DNA of 64,000 nt from Winogradskyella tangerina (GCF_003260205.1 NZ_QERF01000003.1:248001-312000); one strand, 5' to 3'; positions 45,982 through 54,819 are shown, numbered from the stretch's first letter. Translations and numbers: made by a program. The notes: generated by a model not told the origin, from the letters alone.

Positions 45982-47880
45982 TTAATACGCTCGCTCCTTG
46001 TTTCCTTCGTAGAAGTTTATAAAGGCTTTGTTCACAACGCGGTTACCTCCAGCTGTAGGATAATTACCTGTAAAATACCAATCTCCTAAATTATCCGGAC
46101 AGGCTTTATGCAAGTTTTCTACAGGTTGAAAAATTATTTTTACCTCAGCATTTACAGTTTCGTCACTTAATAGTTCTGAAATTTTATCGGATATCTGTTC
46201 GTCAGTAAAGTTGTTGTAGATCTCTTTAACGTAATTGATAACGTTTTTGTCTTTATAGTTTACTTGTGAAAGACACTTCTGATAAACTTCCTCAACGATA
46301 TGATACTGATTATTGTCTTTGAGTAATTCTAATGCAGCTCTGAAAGCAACTAAACTTTCAAGATTGGCCATATCAATACCATAACAATCTGGATAGCGAA
46401 TTTGAGGAGCTGATGATACCACAATGATCTTCTTAGGATTTAGACGGTCCATCATCTTTATGATACTCTTCTTAAGGGTCGTTCCTCTCACGATACTATC
46501 ATCAATAATAACAAGGTTATCACTCGGTTTGATAACACCATAAGTAACATCATAGACGTGAGCAACTAAGTCATCTCTACTGCTGTCTTCAGTAATAAAC
46601 GTTCTGAGCTTTACATCTTTAATGGCTATTTTTTCAATACGTGGTCTCTCAGATAAAATTTCTTCAACCTTATCCGCAGATAGGGAACGCTTACCACTTA
46701 ATATGGCTTGGGTTTTTTTATGATTCAGAAACTGTTCAACAGTATCAACCATTCCGAAAAATGATGTTTCAGCTGTATTTGGTATAAATGAAAAGACTGT
46801 ATTTCGGGTGTCGTTGTCTATCGCTTCAAGTACTTTTGGCATTAACAGTCTTCCGAGTTCCTTACGTTCCTTATAGATTTCGGCATCACTTCCTCTAGAA
46901 AAATAGATGCGCTCAAAGGAACAAGCCTTTCGCTCTAAAGGTTCCAGAATTTGCTTTACTTCTGTTTTTCCAGATTTTTTGGTAATGATCGCATGACCTG
47001 GATCTAATTCAATTACCTCTTCAAACGGAACATTAAATACAGTTTGAATAACAGGGCGCTCAGAGGCTACCACTACAATTTCATCGTCCTTATAATAGTA
47101 TGCAGGTCTTATGCCTGCAGGATCTCTAAGCACGAATGAATCACCATGGCCCAACAAACCTGCCATGGCATAACCACCATCCCAGTTTTTAGCGGCACGT
47201 TTTAAGATCTTGCTTAGTTTTAATCGTTCTGCAATAAGAGGAGAACATTCAATTTTTGAATAGCCCTCACGCTTAAGGTCTTTGTAGATTTTACCAACAG
47301 CATCATCTAAGAAATGGCCTATTTTTTCCATCACTGTAATGGTGTCGGCTTTCTCTTTCGGATGCTGACCAATATCAACAAGATTATTAAAAAGCTCGTT
47401 TACGTTGGTCATATTAAAATTACCAGCAACGATGAGGTTTCTGTGCATCCAATTATTTTGTCTTAAAAATGGGTGAACACTTTCAACGCTATTTTTTCCG
47501 AAGGTACCATAACGCACATGGCCAAGCAATAACTCACCTACATAGGGAATATGTTTTTTCTGAAGTTCAACATCATCTTTATATTCAGGATGCTGGGTCA
47601 TCTCTAGATTAATGCGTTCATTAATTTGCGAGAATATATCCTGAATAGGTTGTTGTTCTATAGAACGAATTCTACTAATATAACGTTCTCCAGGTTGGGT
47701 GTCGAGTTTTATACTAGCAAAACCTGCACCGTCCTGACCGCGATTGTGCTGTTTCTCCATCATGAGGTACATTTTGTTTACCCCATAAAATGCACTACCA
47801 TACTTTTCTTTGTAGTATTCTAATGGTTTTAAAAGCCTGATAAGTGCGATACCACACTCGTGTTTTATTGCATCACTCAT
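45982..47880 (-). CDS. PurF-like class II amidotransferase/phosphoribosyltransferase
   Basis: 632 residues, longer than the ~470-510 of ordinary PurF. An 8-residue propeptide (MSDAIKHE) precedes the Ntn nucleophile Cys9 (CGIALIRLL); NRGQDGAGF, GHVRYGTFG and GNFNMTN also match the glutaminase. The PRPP-binding motif NLVIIDDSIVRGTTLKKSI is present near ~440-458, followed by YPDCYGIDMANLESLVAF. No Fe-S cysteines of the Bacillus type are seen. The added length is mostly in the N-domain insert and a ~100-residue C-terminal tail. It may be the working PurF or a Bacteroidota-specific relative; a PfkB kinase precedes it. Confidence 0.8.
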   Translation of the reverse strand: MSDAIKHECGIALIRLLKPLEYYKEKYGSAFYGVNKMYLMMEKQHNRGQDGAGFASIKLDTQPGERYISRIRSIEQQPIQDIFSQINERINLEMTQHPEYKDDVELQKKHIPYVGELLLGHVRYGTFGKNSVESVHPFLRQNNWMHRNLIVAGNFNMTNVNELFNNLVDIGQHPKEKADTITVMEKIGHFLDDAVGKIYKDLKREGYSKIECSPLIAERLKLSKILKRAAKNWDGGYAMAGLLGHGDSFVLRDPAGIRPAYYYKDDEIVVVASERPVIQTVFNVPFEEVIELDPGHAIITKKSGKTEVKQILEPLERKACSFERIYFSRGSDAEIYKERKELGRLLMPKVLEAIDNDTRNTVFSFIPNTAETSFFGMVDTVEQFLNHKKTQAILSGKRSLSADKVEEILSERPRIEKIAIKDVKLRTFITEDSSRDDLVAHVYDVTYGVIKPSDNLVIIDDSIVRGTTLKKSIIKMMDRLNPKKIIVVSSAPQIRYPDCYGIDMANLESLVAFRAALELLKDNNQYHIVEEVYQKCLSQVNYKDKNVINYVKEIYNNFTDEQISDKISELLSDETVNAEVKIIFQPVENLHKACPDNLGDWYFTGNYPTAGGNRVVNKAFINFYEGNKERAY

Positions 47881-47890
47881 GTTAAGTAAT

Positions 47891-47920
47891 AAAAAAACGC
47901 GCTCAAAAAATTGAGCGCGT
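47891..47920 (-). terminator. intrinsic terminator after the PfkB kinase gene
   Basis: Minus strand ACGCGCTCAA, loop TTTT, TTGAGCGCGT and T7. The stem is perfect. It ends 10 bp before the PurF-like start codon (see findings). Confidence 0.85.
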
Positions 47921-47924
47921 CATA

Positions 47925-48851
47925 TTATGTTAGTTCAATATCAAATTGAGTTAAACTCTTAAATTGGTCTAATCGTTTGCGTATCTCTGATGTTGATAAA
48001 TTTTCCATTCGTTCTGTACCGAATTTTTCAACACAGAATGAGGCTAATGTTGAGCCGTAGATAACTGCTGTTTTTAGATTATCGAAAGAATAATCACCAG
48101 TCTTTGCAATATATCCTGCAAATCCTCCGGCAAAAGTATCACCCGCACCAGTCGGATCAAAAACTTCTCTTAATGGTAATGCTGGAGCATAAAACACATT
48201 GTCCTTATTAAAAAGAAGCGCACCGTGCTCTCCTTTTTTAATTACCACATATCGCGGTCCCATTTCATAAATTTTATGGGCTGCATTTACCAATGAATAT
48301 TCACCAGTTAATTGTCTTGCTTCTTCATCATTAATTGTAATGACATCGATGTGCTTCATAACCTTGTGAAGATCTTCAAGCGCATTATCCATCCAAAAAT
48401 TCATGGTATCTAATATGACCATTTTTGGCTTGGTATCCATTTGTTCTAATACACTCATTTGAACACCAGGATGTAAGTTACCGAGCATTACGACTTCAGC
48501 ATCACGATAGTTTTCTGGGACTTTCGGATCAAAATCTGCCAGCGTATTTAACTCAGTTACTAAGGTATCTCTCGAGTTCATATCATTGTGGTAACGACCA
48601 CTCCAGAAAAATGTTTTACCGCCTTTTACAATTTCAACGCCTTCAAGATTAACGCCTTTATGCGCTAACAAATCAAGATACTCTTGTGGAAAATCATCAC
48701 CTACAATTGATACTGCAGCTGAATCTACATTGAATTGAGAAGCGGCTAACCCAATAAAAGTTGCGGCACCGCCAAGAATTCTATCGGTTTTACCAAAAGG
48801 AGTTTCAATAGCATCGAACGCTACGGTTCCGACAATCACTAATTTACCCAT
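47925..48851 (-). CDS. PfkB family carbohydrate/nucleoside kinase
   Basis: 308 residues. Ribokinase-fold motifs: GGAATFIGLAASQF (N-terminal Gly-Gly) and DPTGAGDTFAGGFAGYIA (C-terminal, with the catalytic Asp). IVVGTVAFDAIETPFGKTDRILGG is a characteristic beginning for a Bacteroidota group of sugar kinases whose substrate I do not know. I start at ATG 48849-48851; a TTG precedes it. It lies 44 bp before the PurF-like gene, with a terminator between. Confidence 0.86.
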   Translation of the reverse strand: MGKLVIVGTVAFDAIETPFGKTDRILGGAATFIGLAASQFNVDSAAVSIVGDDFPQEYLDLLAHKGVNLEGVEIVKGGKTFFWSGRYHNDMNSRDTLVTELNTLADFDPKVPENYRDAEVVMLGNLHPGVQMSVLEQMDTKPKMVILDTMNFWMDNALEDLHKVMKHIDVITINDEEARQLTGEYSLVNAAHKIYEMGPRYVVIKKGEHGALLFNKDNVFYAPALPLREVFDPTGAGDTFAGGFAGYIAKTGDYSFDNLKTAVIYGSTLASFCVEKFGTERMENLSTSEIRKRLDQFKSLTQFDIELT

Positions 48852-48931
48852 CAAAGCAAGTTTAAATTAAGCTGCAAAAGTACATAAAATATATTCCTTA
48901 TAAAATAGCCTGAATTAACTATTAGTTATGT

Positions 48932-49576
48932 TTACTTCCTCCCAAAATCCGCAGGGATTTCTCCCCATGCTTTGGTCTCCCATTTTACAATAGTGGTATG
49001 GTAAGTATTAGTTTTTAACCATGTTACTGCCCGATCTACCAATTGGAATAAGGGCTCATTGTTTTCAGTTCTAGCTAGTTTAGAGTTGCAGGCTTTTTTA
49101 CGAATCCAACTCATGGCAGTTTTAGAATCTGTGTAAATGATTCTATCGCTTTGATGCTGTTTAAGAAATGCTAATCCGTGTACAATCGCTAAAAACTCAC
49201 CTATATTATTAGTGCCCTCTTCGAACGGCCCTTGGATAAAGAGTTGTTTTTTAGTTTTGGTATCTACGCCACGGTATTCCATTTTTCCGGGGTTTCCACT
49301 AACTGCTGCATCAACACAAATGGAATTGAAGTTAGGTAGCCCAATTTTTTTAAGTTGCTCTTCGGAAAGTTCACTTTTGAAGGTCTTCGACTTCCCAATA
49401 TAATCTTTCGGACCTTCTTTATATGCTTTTTTGGCAGCCTCAAATGAAGAGAAGGATTTATACTGAGCCCCTTTGAAATCCTTGATCTGAGCTTTGCAGT
49501 CATCCCATGATTCAAAGACACCGGTATTATGGCCTTTCCAAACAGTGTAATATTTCGGTTTCTTTTTTTTTGACAT
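48932..49576 (-). CDS. ribonuclease H1 with viroplasmin domain
   Basis: 214 residues. The N-terminal viroplasmin/RNase H1-N domain (KPKYYTVWKGHNTGVFESWDDCKAQIKDFKGAQYKSF, ~7-45) binds RNA-DNA hybrids. The RNase H domain has SICVDAAVSGNPG (first Asp), GTNNIGEFLAIVHGLAFL (Glu), YTDSKTAMSWI (Asp) and the late LKTNTYHTTIVKWETKAWGEIPADFGRK (final Asp). It removes RNA from hybrids in the cytoplasm. Length and domain order are typical of Bacteroidota. It is alone, 155 bp or more from neighbours. Confidence 0.9.
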   Translation of the reverse strand: MSKKKKPKYYTVWKGHNTGVFESWDDCKAQIKDFKGAQYKSFSSFEAAKKAYKEGPKDYIGKSKTFKSELSEEQLKKIGLPNFNSICVDAAVSGNPGKMEYRGVDTKTKKQLFIQGPFEEGTNNIGEFLAIVHGLAFLKQHQSDRIIYTDSKTAMSWIRKKACNSKLARTENNEPLFQLVDRAVTWLKTNTYHTTIVKWETKAWGEIPADFGRK

Positions 49577-49761
49577 TTAATTAGACATGAATTTCACAAA
49601 TTTTCACAAATCATTTTGTGGGTGTTTCAATCTGAACAGTGTGAAGAATCTCTTTTGAATACTTCGACAAGCTCAGTATGACATCTTAACTAATACGAAT
49701 TTCACTAATATTAACTTACCACTTACAATCCAATGATCTAATCATCTAACCATCTAATTAA
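49577..49761. repeat. stack of short dispersed repeats between rnh and purN
   Basis: This 181-bp spacer is built from short repeats: TTTCACAAATTTTCACAAAT, a dyad ATACT-TCGACAAGCTC-AGTAT (49659-49679), an AATTTCACTAATATTAACTTA segment and an ATCTAA array (49727-49761). CAATCCAATGATCTAA at the last is shared with the array at 19041-19084. I see no gene. Confidence 0.55.
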
Positions 49762-50324
49762 CTTACCACTAACTTTTCAACCACCTTCGGAAAGTGTTCC
49801 ATTTCTAATTCATGGATCTTAGCAGCCACATCTACTGCAGAATCGGAAGGTGAAACCTCGCATTTCGCCTGAAAAATAATGGCGCCTTCATCATAATTTT
49901 CATTCACATAATGAATTGTAATGCCTGTTTCGGTCTCCTCATTAGCAACAACAGCATTGTGAACATGCATACCATACATGCCTTTACCGCCATATTTCGG
50001 TAATAATGCAGGATGAATATTTATGACTCTATCTTGAAATTCATTCAAAATAAATTCAGGAAACTTCCAAAGAAATCCTGCTAGAACAATAAGGTCTGGT
50101 TTTGAGGTTCTTAATATATTAAGGACGTCTTCTGATTTTGAAAATGCCACACGATTGAAAGATAATGCACTGGTCTTAAGTCTTTTACACCTATCCAAAA
50201 CTTTGGCATGAGGATTGTTAGTCAATACCTGAATAACAGACGCTTTATCGCTGTTTTGAAAAAACTTAATTAAATTTTCAGCATTTGATCCGCTTCCGGA
50301 CGCAAAAATTACAATTCGCTTCAT
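49758..50324 (-). CDS. purN: phosphoribosylglycinamide formyltransferase
   Basis: 188 residues. It formylates GAR with 10-formyl-THF in purine synthesis. FASGSGSNAENLIKFF (phosphate-binding), VLAGFLWKFPEFIL, INIHPALLPKYGGKGMYGMHVHNAV (catalytic His/Asn), and the catalytic Asp in HYVNENYDEGAIIFQ are all present. The gene is divergent from acpP; the 181-bp spacer has no clear -7 element for it. Confidence 0.96.
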   Translation of the reverse strand: MKRIVIFASGSGSNAENLIKFFQNSDKASVIQVLTNNPHAKVLDRCKRLKTSALSFNRVAFSKSEDVLNILRTSKPDLIVLAGFLWKFPEFILNEFQDRVINIHPALLPKYGGKGMYGMHVHNAVVANEETETGITIHYVNENYDEGAIIFQAKCEVSPSDSAVDVAAKIHELEMEHFPKVVEKLVVS

Positions 50325-50402
50325 TTACAGTTATAATGGTTTATTATTCGAGACAAAAAAAAGAATAATAATTTACAATTAGACACAAAAAAATTGGACT
50401 TC

Positions 50403-50417
50403 TGCCGAAATTTGGCA
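50403..50417. promoter_or_regulatory. TGCCGAAATTTGGCA near-palindrome before acpP
   Basis: A 15-bp dyad (one mismatched pair) 89 bp before the acpP ATG, in the purN/acpP spacer. A fatty-acid regulator or nothing specific are both possible. Confidence 0.35.
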
Positions 50418-50466
50418 TTTAAGGCCACATTTTATCGGTAAAAATGTATTTTAAAATAAAGTTTTT

Positions 50467-50474
50467 TATTTTTG
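50467..50474 (+). promoter_or_regulatory. candidate -7 element for acpP
   Basis: TATTTTTG fits TAnnTTTG; a start near 50481 leaves a ~25-nt leader. No TTTG at -33. Confidence 0.4.
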
Positions 50475-50505
50475 CGGTCTAATTAAAACTTAAAATTAAA
50501 AGATT

Positions 50506-50739
50506 ATGTCAGACATTGCATCAAGAGTAAAAGCGATTATCGTAGACAAATTAGGTGTTGATGAAAACGAAGTTGTAACTGAAGCGAGCTTCACTAACGA
50601 CTTAGGTGCAGATTCATTAGATACTGTAGAATTAATAATGGAATTTGAAAAAGAATTTGATATTCAAATCCCAGACGATCAAGCTGAAAACATTGCAACA
50701 GTTGGTCAAGCTATCTCTTACATAGAAGAAGCAAAATAA
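50506..50739 (+). CDS. acpP: acyl carrier protein
   Basis: 77 residues, very acidic. The 4'-phosphopantetheine site is Ser37 in [11 protein letters not shown]. It carries growing fatty acyl chains for type II synthesis. The order acpP-fabF-rnc with 12- and 13-bp gaps matches the common bacterial fatty-acid/rnc arrangement, which supports orthology to the housekeeping ACP rather than a specialised copy. Confidence 0.97.
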   Translation: MSDIASRVKAIIVDKLGVDENEVVTEASFTNDLGADSLDTVELIMEFEKEFDIQIPDDQAENIATVGQAISYIEEAK

Positions 50740-50751
50740 GACTTTATTTTT

Positions 50752-52002
50752 ATGGAATTAAAGCGAGTCGTAGTTACTGGTTTAGGTGCACTTACACCAA
50801 TAGGCAATACCAAGGATGAATATTGGGATGGTCTTGTTAGTGGTAAGAGTGGCGCTGCCCCAATCACACATTTTGATGCTGAAAAGTTCAAAACGCAATT
50901 CGCTTGTGAAGTAAAAAACTTTGAAGTTACTGACTTTATTGATAGAAAGTTAGCGCGTCAAATGGATAAGTTTTCGCAATATGCTATGGTGGCTTCAGAT
51001 GAAGCTATTGCAGATTCGAAATTAGACTTAGACACAATTAATAAATACAGAGTAGGAGTAATATGGGGAGCTGGTATTGGTGGTCTTGAAACATTTCAGG
51101 AAGAAGTGTTGAATTTTGCTGCTGGTGATGGTACACCTCGATTTAGTCCACGATTCATCCCAAAAATGATCGCTGATATAGCACCAGGAAACATATCTAT
51201 TAAGTATGGTTTCATGGGTCCAAATTATACCACGGTTTCGGCATGTGCCTCTTCTGCAAATTCAATGATCGATGCCTTAAACACTATTCGTTTAGGACAT
51301 TGTGATGTTGTAATTACAGGCGGAAGTGAAGCTGCTGTAACCATAGCTGGTATGGGAGGATTTAATGCTATGCACGCTATGAGTACCAGAAATGATAGTC
51401 CTTCAACGGCCTCAAGACCATTCGATGCAAATCGTGATGGATTTGTATTAGGAGAAGGTGCTGGTTCAATAGTTTTAGAAGAATACGAACATGCCAAAGC
51501 GAGAGGTGCAAAAATTTATGCAGAAGTTGTTGGAGGTGGTTTATCTTCTGATGCGTATCATATGACTGCGCCACATCCAGACGGAATAGGTGTTGTTGCG
51601 GTGATGAAAAACTGTTTAGAAAATGCCGGTTTAAATCCTGAAGATGTAGATCATATTAATACCCACGGCACATCCACTCCTTTAGGCGATGTTGCAGAAT
51701 TAAAAGCTATATCTGAAGTATTTGGCAGTCATGCTAAGAATATCAATATTAATTCTACCAAGTCTATGACTGGTCATTTGTTAGGTGCTGCCGGTGCGAT
51801 AGAAGCCATTGCTTCAATAATGGCATTAGAGCACGGAATAATTCCACCAACAATTAATCACGAAACGGTTGACGAGAACATAGACCCTGAATTAAATTTG
51901 ACTCTCAATAAAGCACAGAAAAGAGATATTAAAGTCGCAATGAGTAATACATTCGGATTTGGTGGTCATAACGCTTGTGTATTGTTTAAAAAGCTAGACT
52001 AA
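50752..52002 (+). CDS. fabF: beta-ketoacyl-ACP synthase II
   Basis: 416 residues. It condenses malonyl-ACP with acyl-ACP. The catalytic triad is Cys165 (VSACASSAN), a His in NTHGTSTPLGD and a His in FGFGGHNA. Length, FDANRDGFVLGEGAG and KSMTGHLLGAAGAIEA are typical of KAS II. A hairpin resembling a terminator lies after the gene but inside the next coding region (52043-52077). Confidence 0.97.
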   Translation: MELKRVVVTGLGALTPIGNTKDEYWDGLVSGKSGAAPITHFDAEKFKTQFACEVKNFEVTDFIDRKLARQMDKFSQYAMVASDEAIADSKLDLDTINKYRVGVIWGAGIGGLETFQEEVLNFAAGDGTPRFSPRFIPKMIADIAPGNISIKYGFMGPNYTTVSACASSANSMIDALNTIRLGHCDVVITGGSEAAVTIAGMGGFNAMHAMSTRNDSPSTASRPFDANRDGFVLGEGAGSIVLEEYEHAKARGAKIYAEVVGGGLSSDAYHMTAPHPDGIGVVAVMKNCLENAGLNPEDVDHINTHGTSTPLGDVAELKAISEVFGSHAKNININSTKSMTGHLLGAAGAIEAIASIMALEHGIIPPTINHETVDENIDPELNLTLNKAQKRDIKVAMSNTFGFGGHNACVLFKKLD

Positions 52003-52015
52003 AACATAACTCCGA

Positions 52016-52759
52016 ATGCGTTTCATTCGTAACATATTAAAGAATTCCCGCGCGCAAGCTGACGGGAATTTTTTTTTACAACTAAAAGAGATTCTTGGGT
52101 TTAAACCTAAATCTGAATCCCTTTACATCAAAGCCTTTACGCATCGATCTATGAATATTAAAGATGACAAAGGCAATCCTATCAACTATGAAAGATTAGA
52201 ATTTGTAGGCGACGCTATGATCAGCTCGGTCATTGCAGCTTATTTGTACGAACAGGTACCACATGGTGATGAAGGTTATCTCACCAAAATGCGCTCTAAA
52301 GTAGTCAGTAGAGAGCATCTGAATGAACTAGGAAAAGAGTTAAACCTCATTGATTTAGTACAAAGTAGAATTCCTAAATCTAATTTTGGAAATAATATTC
52401 ACGGAAATTTATTCGAAGCTTTAGTTGGTGCCATTTACCTTGATAAAGGATATAAAACTTGTGAAAAGTTCCTTTACCAACGCGTTATCAATCCACATGT
52501 TGATATCGAAACTTTAGAAGGTAAGGTGATTAGCTATAAGAGTTTGTTGATCGAATGGTGCCAGAAAGAAAAAAACACCTTCAATTACGAGGTCTATGAA
52601 GATACCGGAAACGATGAACTAAAGCATTTCTCTGTAAAACTGAGCATCAATGACAAGGTAGTATCAAAGGCACGCGCAACTTCAAAAAAGAAGGCTGAAG
52701 AAAAAGCCTCGAAACGTGCGTTTTTTGCATTTCAGAAAGAAATTACTAAGCATATTTAA
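52016..52759 (+). CDS. rnc: ribonuclease III
   Basis: 247 residues. It cleaves double-stranded RNA in rRNA and mRNA processing. The RNase III signature ERLEFVGDAMIS (with catalytic Glu and Asp), MRSKVVSREHLNELGK and the second acidic cluster FEALVGAIYLDKG are present. The C-terminal dsRNA-binding domain (~175-240: SYKSLLIEWCQKE ... SKKKAEEKASKRAFFAF) is complete. The N-terminal extension before ~20 (MRFIRNILKNSRAQADGNFF) is encoded across a terminator-like hairpin. Confidence 0.95.
   Translation: MRFIRNILKNSRAQADGNFFLQLKEILGFKPKSESLYIKAFTHRSMNIKDDKGNPINYERLEFVGDAMISSVIAAYLYEQVPHGDEGYLTKMRSKVVSREHLNELGKELNLIDLVQSRIPKSNFGNNIHGNLFEALVGAIYLDKGYKTCEKFLYQRVINPHVDIETLEGKVISYKSLLIEWCQKEKNTFNYEVYEDTGNDELKHFSVKLSINDKVVSKARATSKKKAEEKASKRAFFAFQKEITKHI
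52043..52077 (+). terminator. terminator-like hairpin inside the 5' end of rnc
   Basis: AATTCCCG, 12-nt loop, CGGGAATT followed by nine T (counting two paired T): a perfect 8-bp stem plus U-tract, 41 bp after the fabF stop and 27 bp into rnc. Confidence 0.6.
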
Positions 52760-52899
52760 TTTGAAGCGGTCTTCCAATGGCAAAAATTATAAATTTTCCA
52801 ACTACAACGTTTTCGTAAGTTTTAGAGGCTAAGATTAACCAAAAGTTCACCTAATCAACCTATTATTGTACTATATTTACCGCTCAAAGGGAGAACTGT

Positions 52900-53376
52900 A
52901 TGGCTTTACATAAACTTCTGGTTGACGATTTTTATGACGACACCTACAAACTTATTGCTATTCATTGTGGGTTAGAAGATTACCGTTTAGCTTACTTACT
53001 CAATCAAAGTTTAGGTCTTAACCTAAAGCGGAAATCGGACGATCTCGACTTTGAATATATGAAGTCTTCGTACAGTATTTTTGAATGGAACAATGCCTCT
53101 GAATACGTTACCTGGAATTTAGTTTCAAACGTATGTAAAAAAGAAGAGGACAGTTTGTATAGTACAGGCTTATTTCAGGCTGAAGAAAAAGTAATAAAAA
53201 CGTTTAATCTTGTTCCTGAATATAAAACCGTAGACTATTTCATTAAGATCTCTGAGGAGATTCAAAATATAAATGAAAAATTAATTTTGAATAAACTACA
53301 GCATATTCCGCAGATCGTTACGAGTTACTCAGTTAACCCTTCAAAAGTAAAATCAAAAGATCATTTAATTTTTTAA
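52900..53376 (+). CDS. IPExxxVDY family protein
   Basis: 158 residues, no signal or TM segment. The motif appears as VPEYKTVDY (residues ~107-115), the name-giving signature with Val for Ile. The family is restricted to Bacteroidota and often sits by pyk, as here; function unknown. A GGGAG box 9 nt before the ATG is the best Shine-Dalgarno site in the window, unusual for this phylum. A 140-bp spacer separates it from rnc; a weak TATATTTA -7-like element lies before it. Confidence 0.85.
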   Translation: MALHKLLVDDFYDDTYKLIAIHCGLEDYRLAYLLNQSLGLNLKRKSDDLDFEYMKSSYSIFEWNNASEYVTWNLVSNVCKKEEDSLYSTGLFQAEEKVIKTFNLVPEYKTVDYFIKISEEIQNINEKLILNKLQHIPQIVTSYSVNPSKVKSKDHLIF

Positions 53377-53379
53377 TTG

Positions 53380-54819
53380 ATGTCAAATAAGAAAACTAAA
53401 ATAGTAGCAACATTAGGCCCGGCAACGAGTAATAAAGAAGTACTCAAGGCAATGTTAGAAGAAGGCGCTAATGTATTTAGAATCAATTTTTCGCACGCCG
53501 ATTATAAAGATGTTAAAGAGCGTATAAAGATGATTCGCGAGCTCAATGAAGAACATGGTTTTAACGCGTCAATCTTGGCGGATCTACAAGGTCCGAAACT
53601 ACGAGTAGGAACCATGAAAGGTGATGTTATCGTGAACGAAGGTGATGAAATAACATTTGCTACAGGCGAGCGTTTTGAAGGTACTAAAGAGCGGGTTTAT
53701 ATGACCTATGAAAACTTTCCTCAAGACGCAAAGCCAGGTGAGCGTATCTTGTTAGATGACGGAAAGTTGATTTTCGAAGTGGTATCAACAGATGGAGAAT
53801 CTGAAGTAAAAGCTAAAGTACTTCAGGGTGGACCATTAAAATCAAAGAAAGGGGTTAACCTTCCAAATACTAATATTTCGCAACCAGCGCTTACTGAAAA
53901 AGATATTGAGGATGCTATTTTTGCAATTGGTCAGCGTGTCGATTGGATTGCCTTGTCTTTTGTGAGACATGCCGAAGACCTGATGCAGCTCGAAGAATTA
54001 ATCAAAGAACATAGTGATCATAAAATTCCGATCATTGCTAAGATTGAAAAGCCTGAAGCCGTTGAAAACATAGATAAGATCGTTGCTTATTGTGATGGAT
54101 TGATGGTAGCTCGTGGAGATTTGGGTGTAGAAATACCGGCGGAAGAAGTTCCTTTAATTCAAAAGCAATTGGTGTTGCGAGCAAAGCGCGCCAGAATCCC
54201 AGTGATCATCGCTACCCAGATGATGGAGACCATGATCACAAGTTTAACAGCGACACGTGCTGAAGTAAATGATGTTGCCAATTCTGTAATGGATGGTGCA
54301 GATGCTGTAATGCTTTCGGGAGAAACGTCGGTTGGTCAATATCCGGTTCAGGTGATCAAGCAGATGTCGAATATTATACGCAGTGTAGAAGATTCACCAC
54401 TTATTGAAGTACCACAATCACCACCTCATATTCGTACGAAGCGATACATCACAAAGTCCATTTGTTACCATGCTGCAAATATGGCTAATGAGATCAACGC
54501 GAAAGCGATTTCAACCTTAACAAATAGTGGATATACTGCGTTTCAGATTTCGGCGTGGAGACCAAAAGCACACATTTTGGTATTTACATCTAATGAGCGA
54601 ATTCTAACGCAATTGAGTTTACTTTGGGGTGTTGAAGCCTTTTACTACGACCGTTTTGTAAGTACAGATGAAACCATCGAAGATGTAAACGCCATTGCCT
54701 GTAAGAAAGGCTATCTTGAAGTAGGAGACATGCTAATTAGTTTAGCGGCGATGCCAATTAAAGATCGTGGTATGGTTAACACCTTGCGTGTTACGGAGAT
54801 TGAGAGTTGTAGTTTTTAA
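53380..54819 (+). CDS. pyk: pyruvate kinase
   Basis: 479 residues. It makes pyruvate and ATP from phosphoenolpyruvate and ADP, at the end of glycolysis. Key sites are KIVATLGPATS, RINFSH, DLQGPKLRVG, the catalytic-Lys signature IIAKIEKPEAVENI and GDLGVEIPAEEVP. I start at the ATG at 53380, 3 bp after the upstream stop; the codon before is TTG. The C-terminal domain is normal. Its last 29 bp overlap the convergent PD40 lipoprotein gene. Confidence 0.97.
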   Translation: MSNKKTKIVATLGPATSNKEVLKAMLEEGANVFRINFSHADYKDVKERIKMIRELNEEHGFNASILADLQGPKLRVGTMKGDVIVNEGDEITFATGERFEGTKERVYMTYENFPQDAKPGERILLDDGKLIFEVVSTDGESEVKAKVLQGGPLKSKKGVNLPNTNISQPALTEKDIEDAIFAIGQRVDWIALSFVRHAEDLMQLEELIKEHSDHKIPIIAKIEKPEAVENIDKIVAYCDGLMVARGDLGVEIPAEEVPLIQKQLVLRAKRARIPVIIATQMMETMITSLTATRAEVNDVANSVMDGADAVMLSGETSVGQYPVQVIKQMSNIIRSVEDSPLIEVPQSPPHIRTKRYITKSICYHAANMANEINAKAISTLTNSGYTAFQISAWRPKAHILVFTSNERILTQLSLLWGVEAFYYDRFVSTDETIEDVNAIACKKGYLEVGDMLISLAAMPIKDRGMVNTLRVTEIESCSF

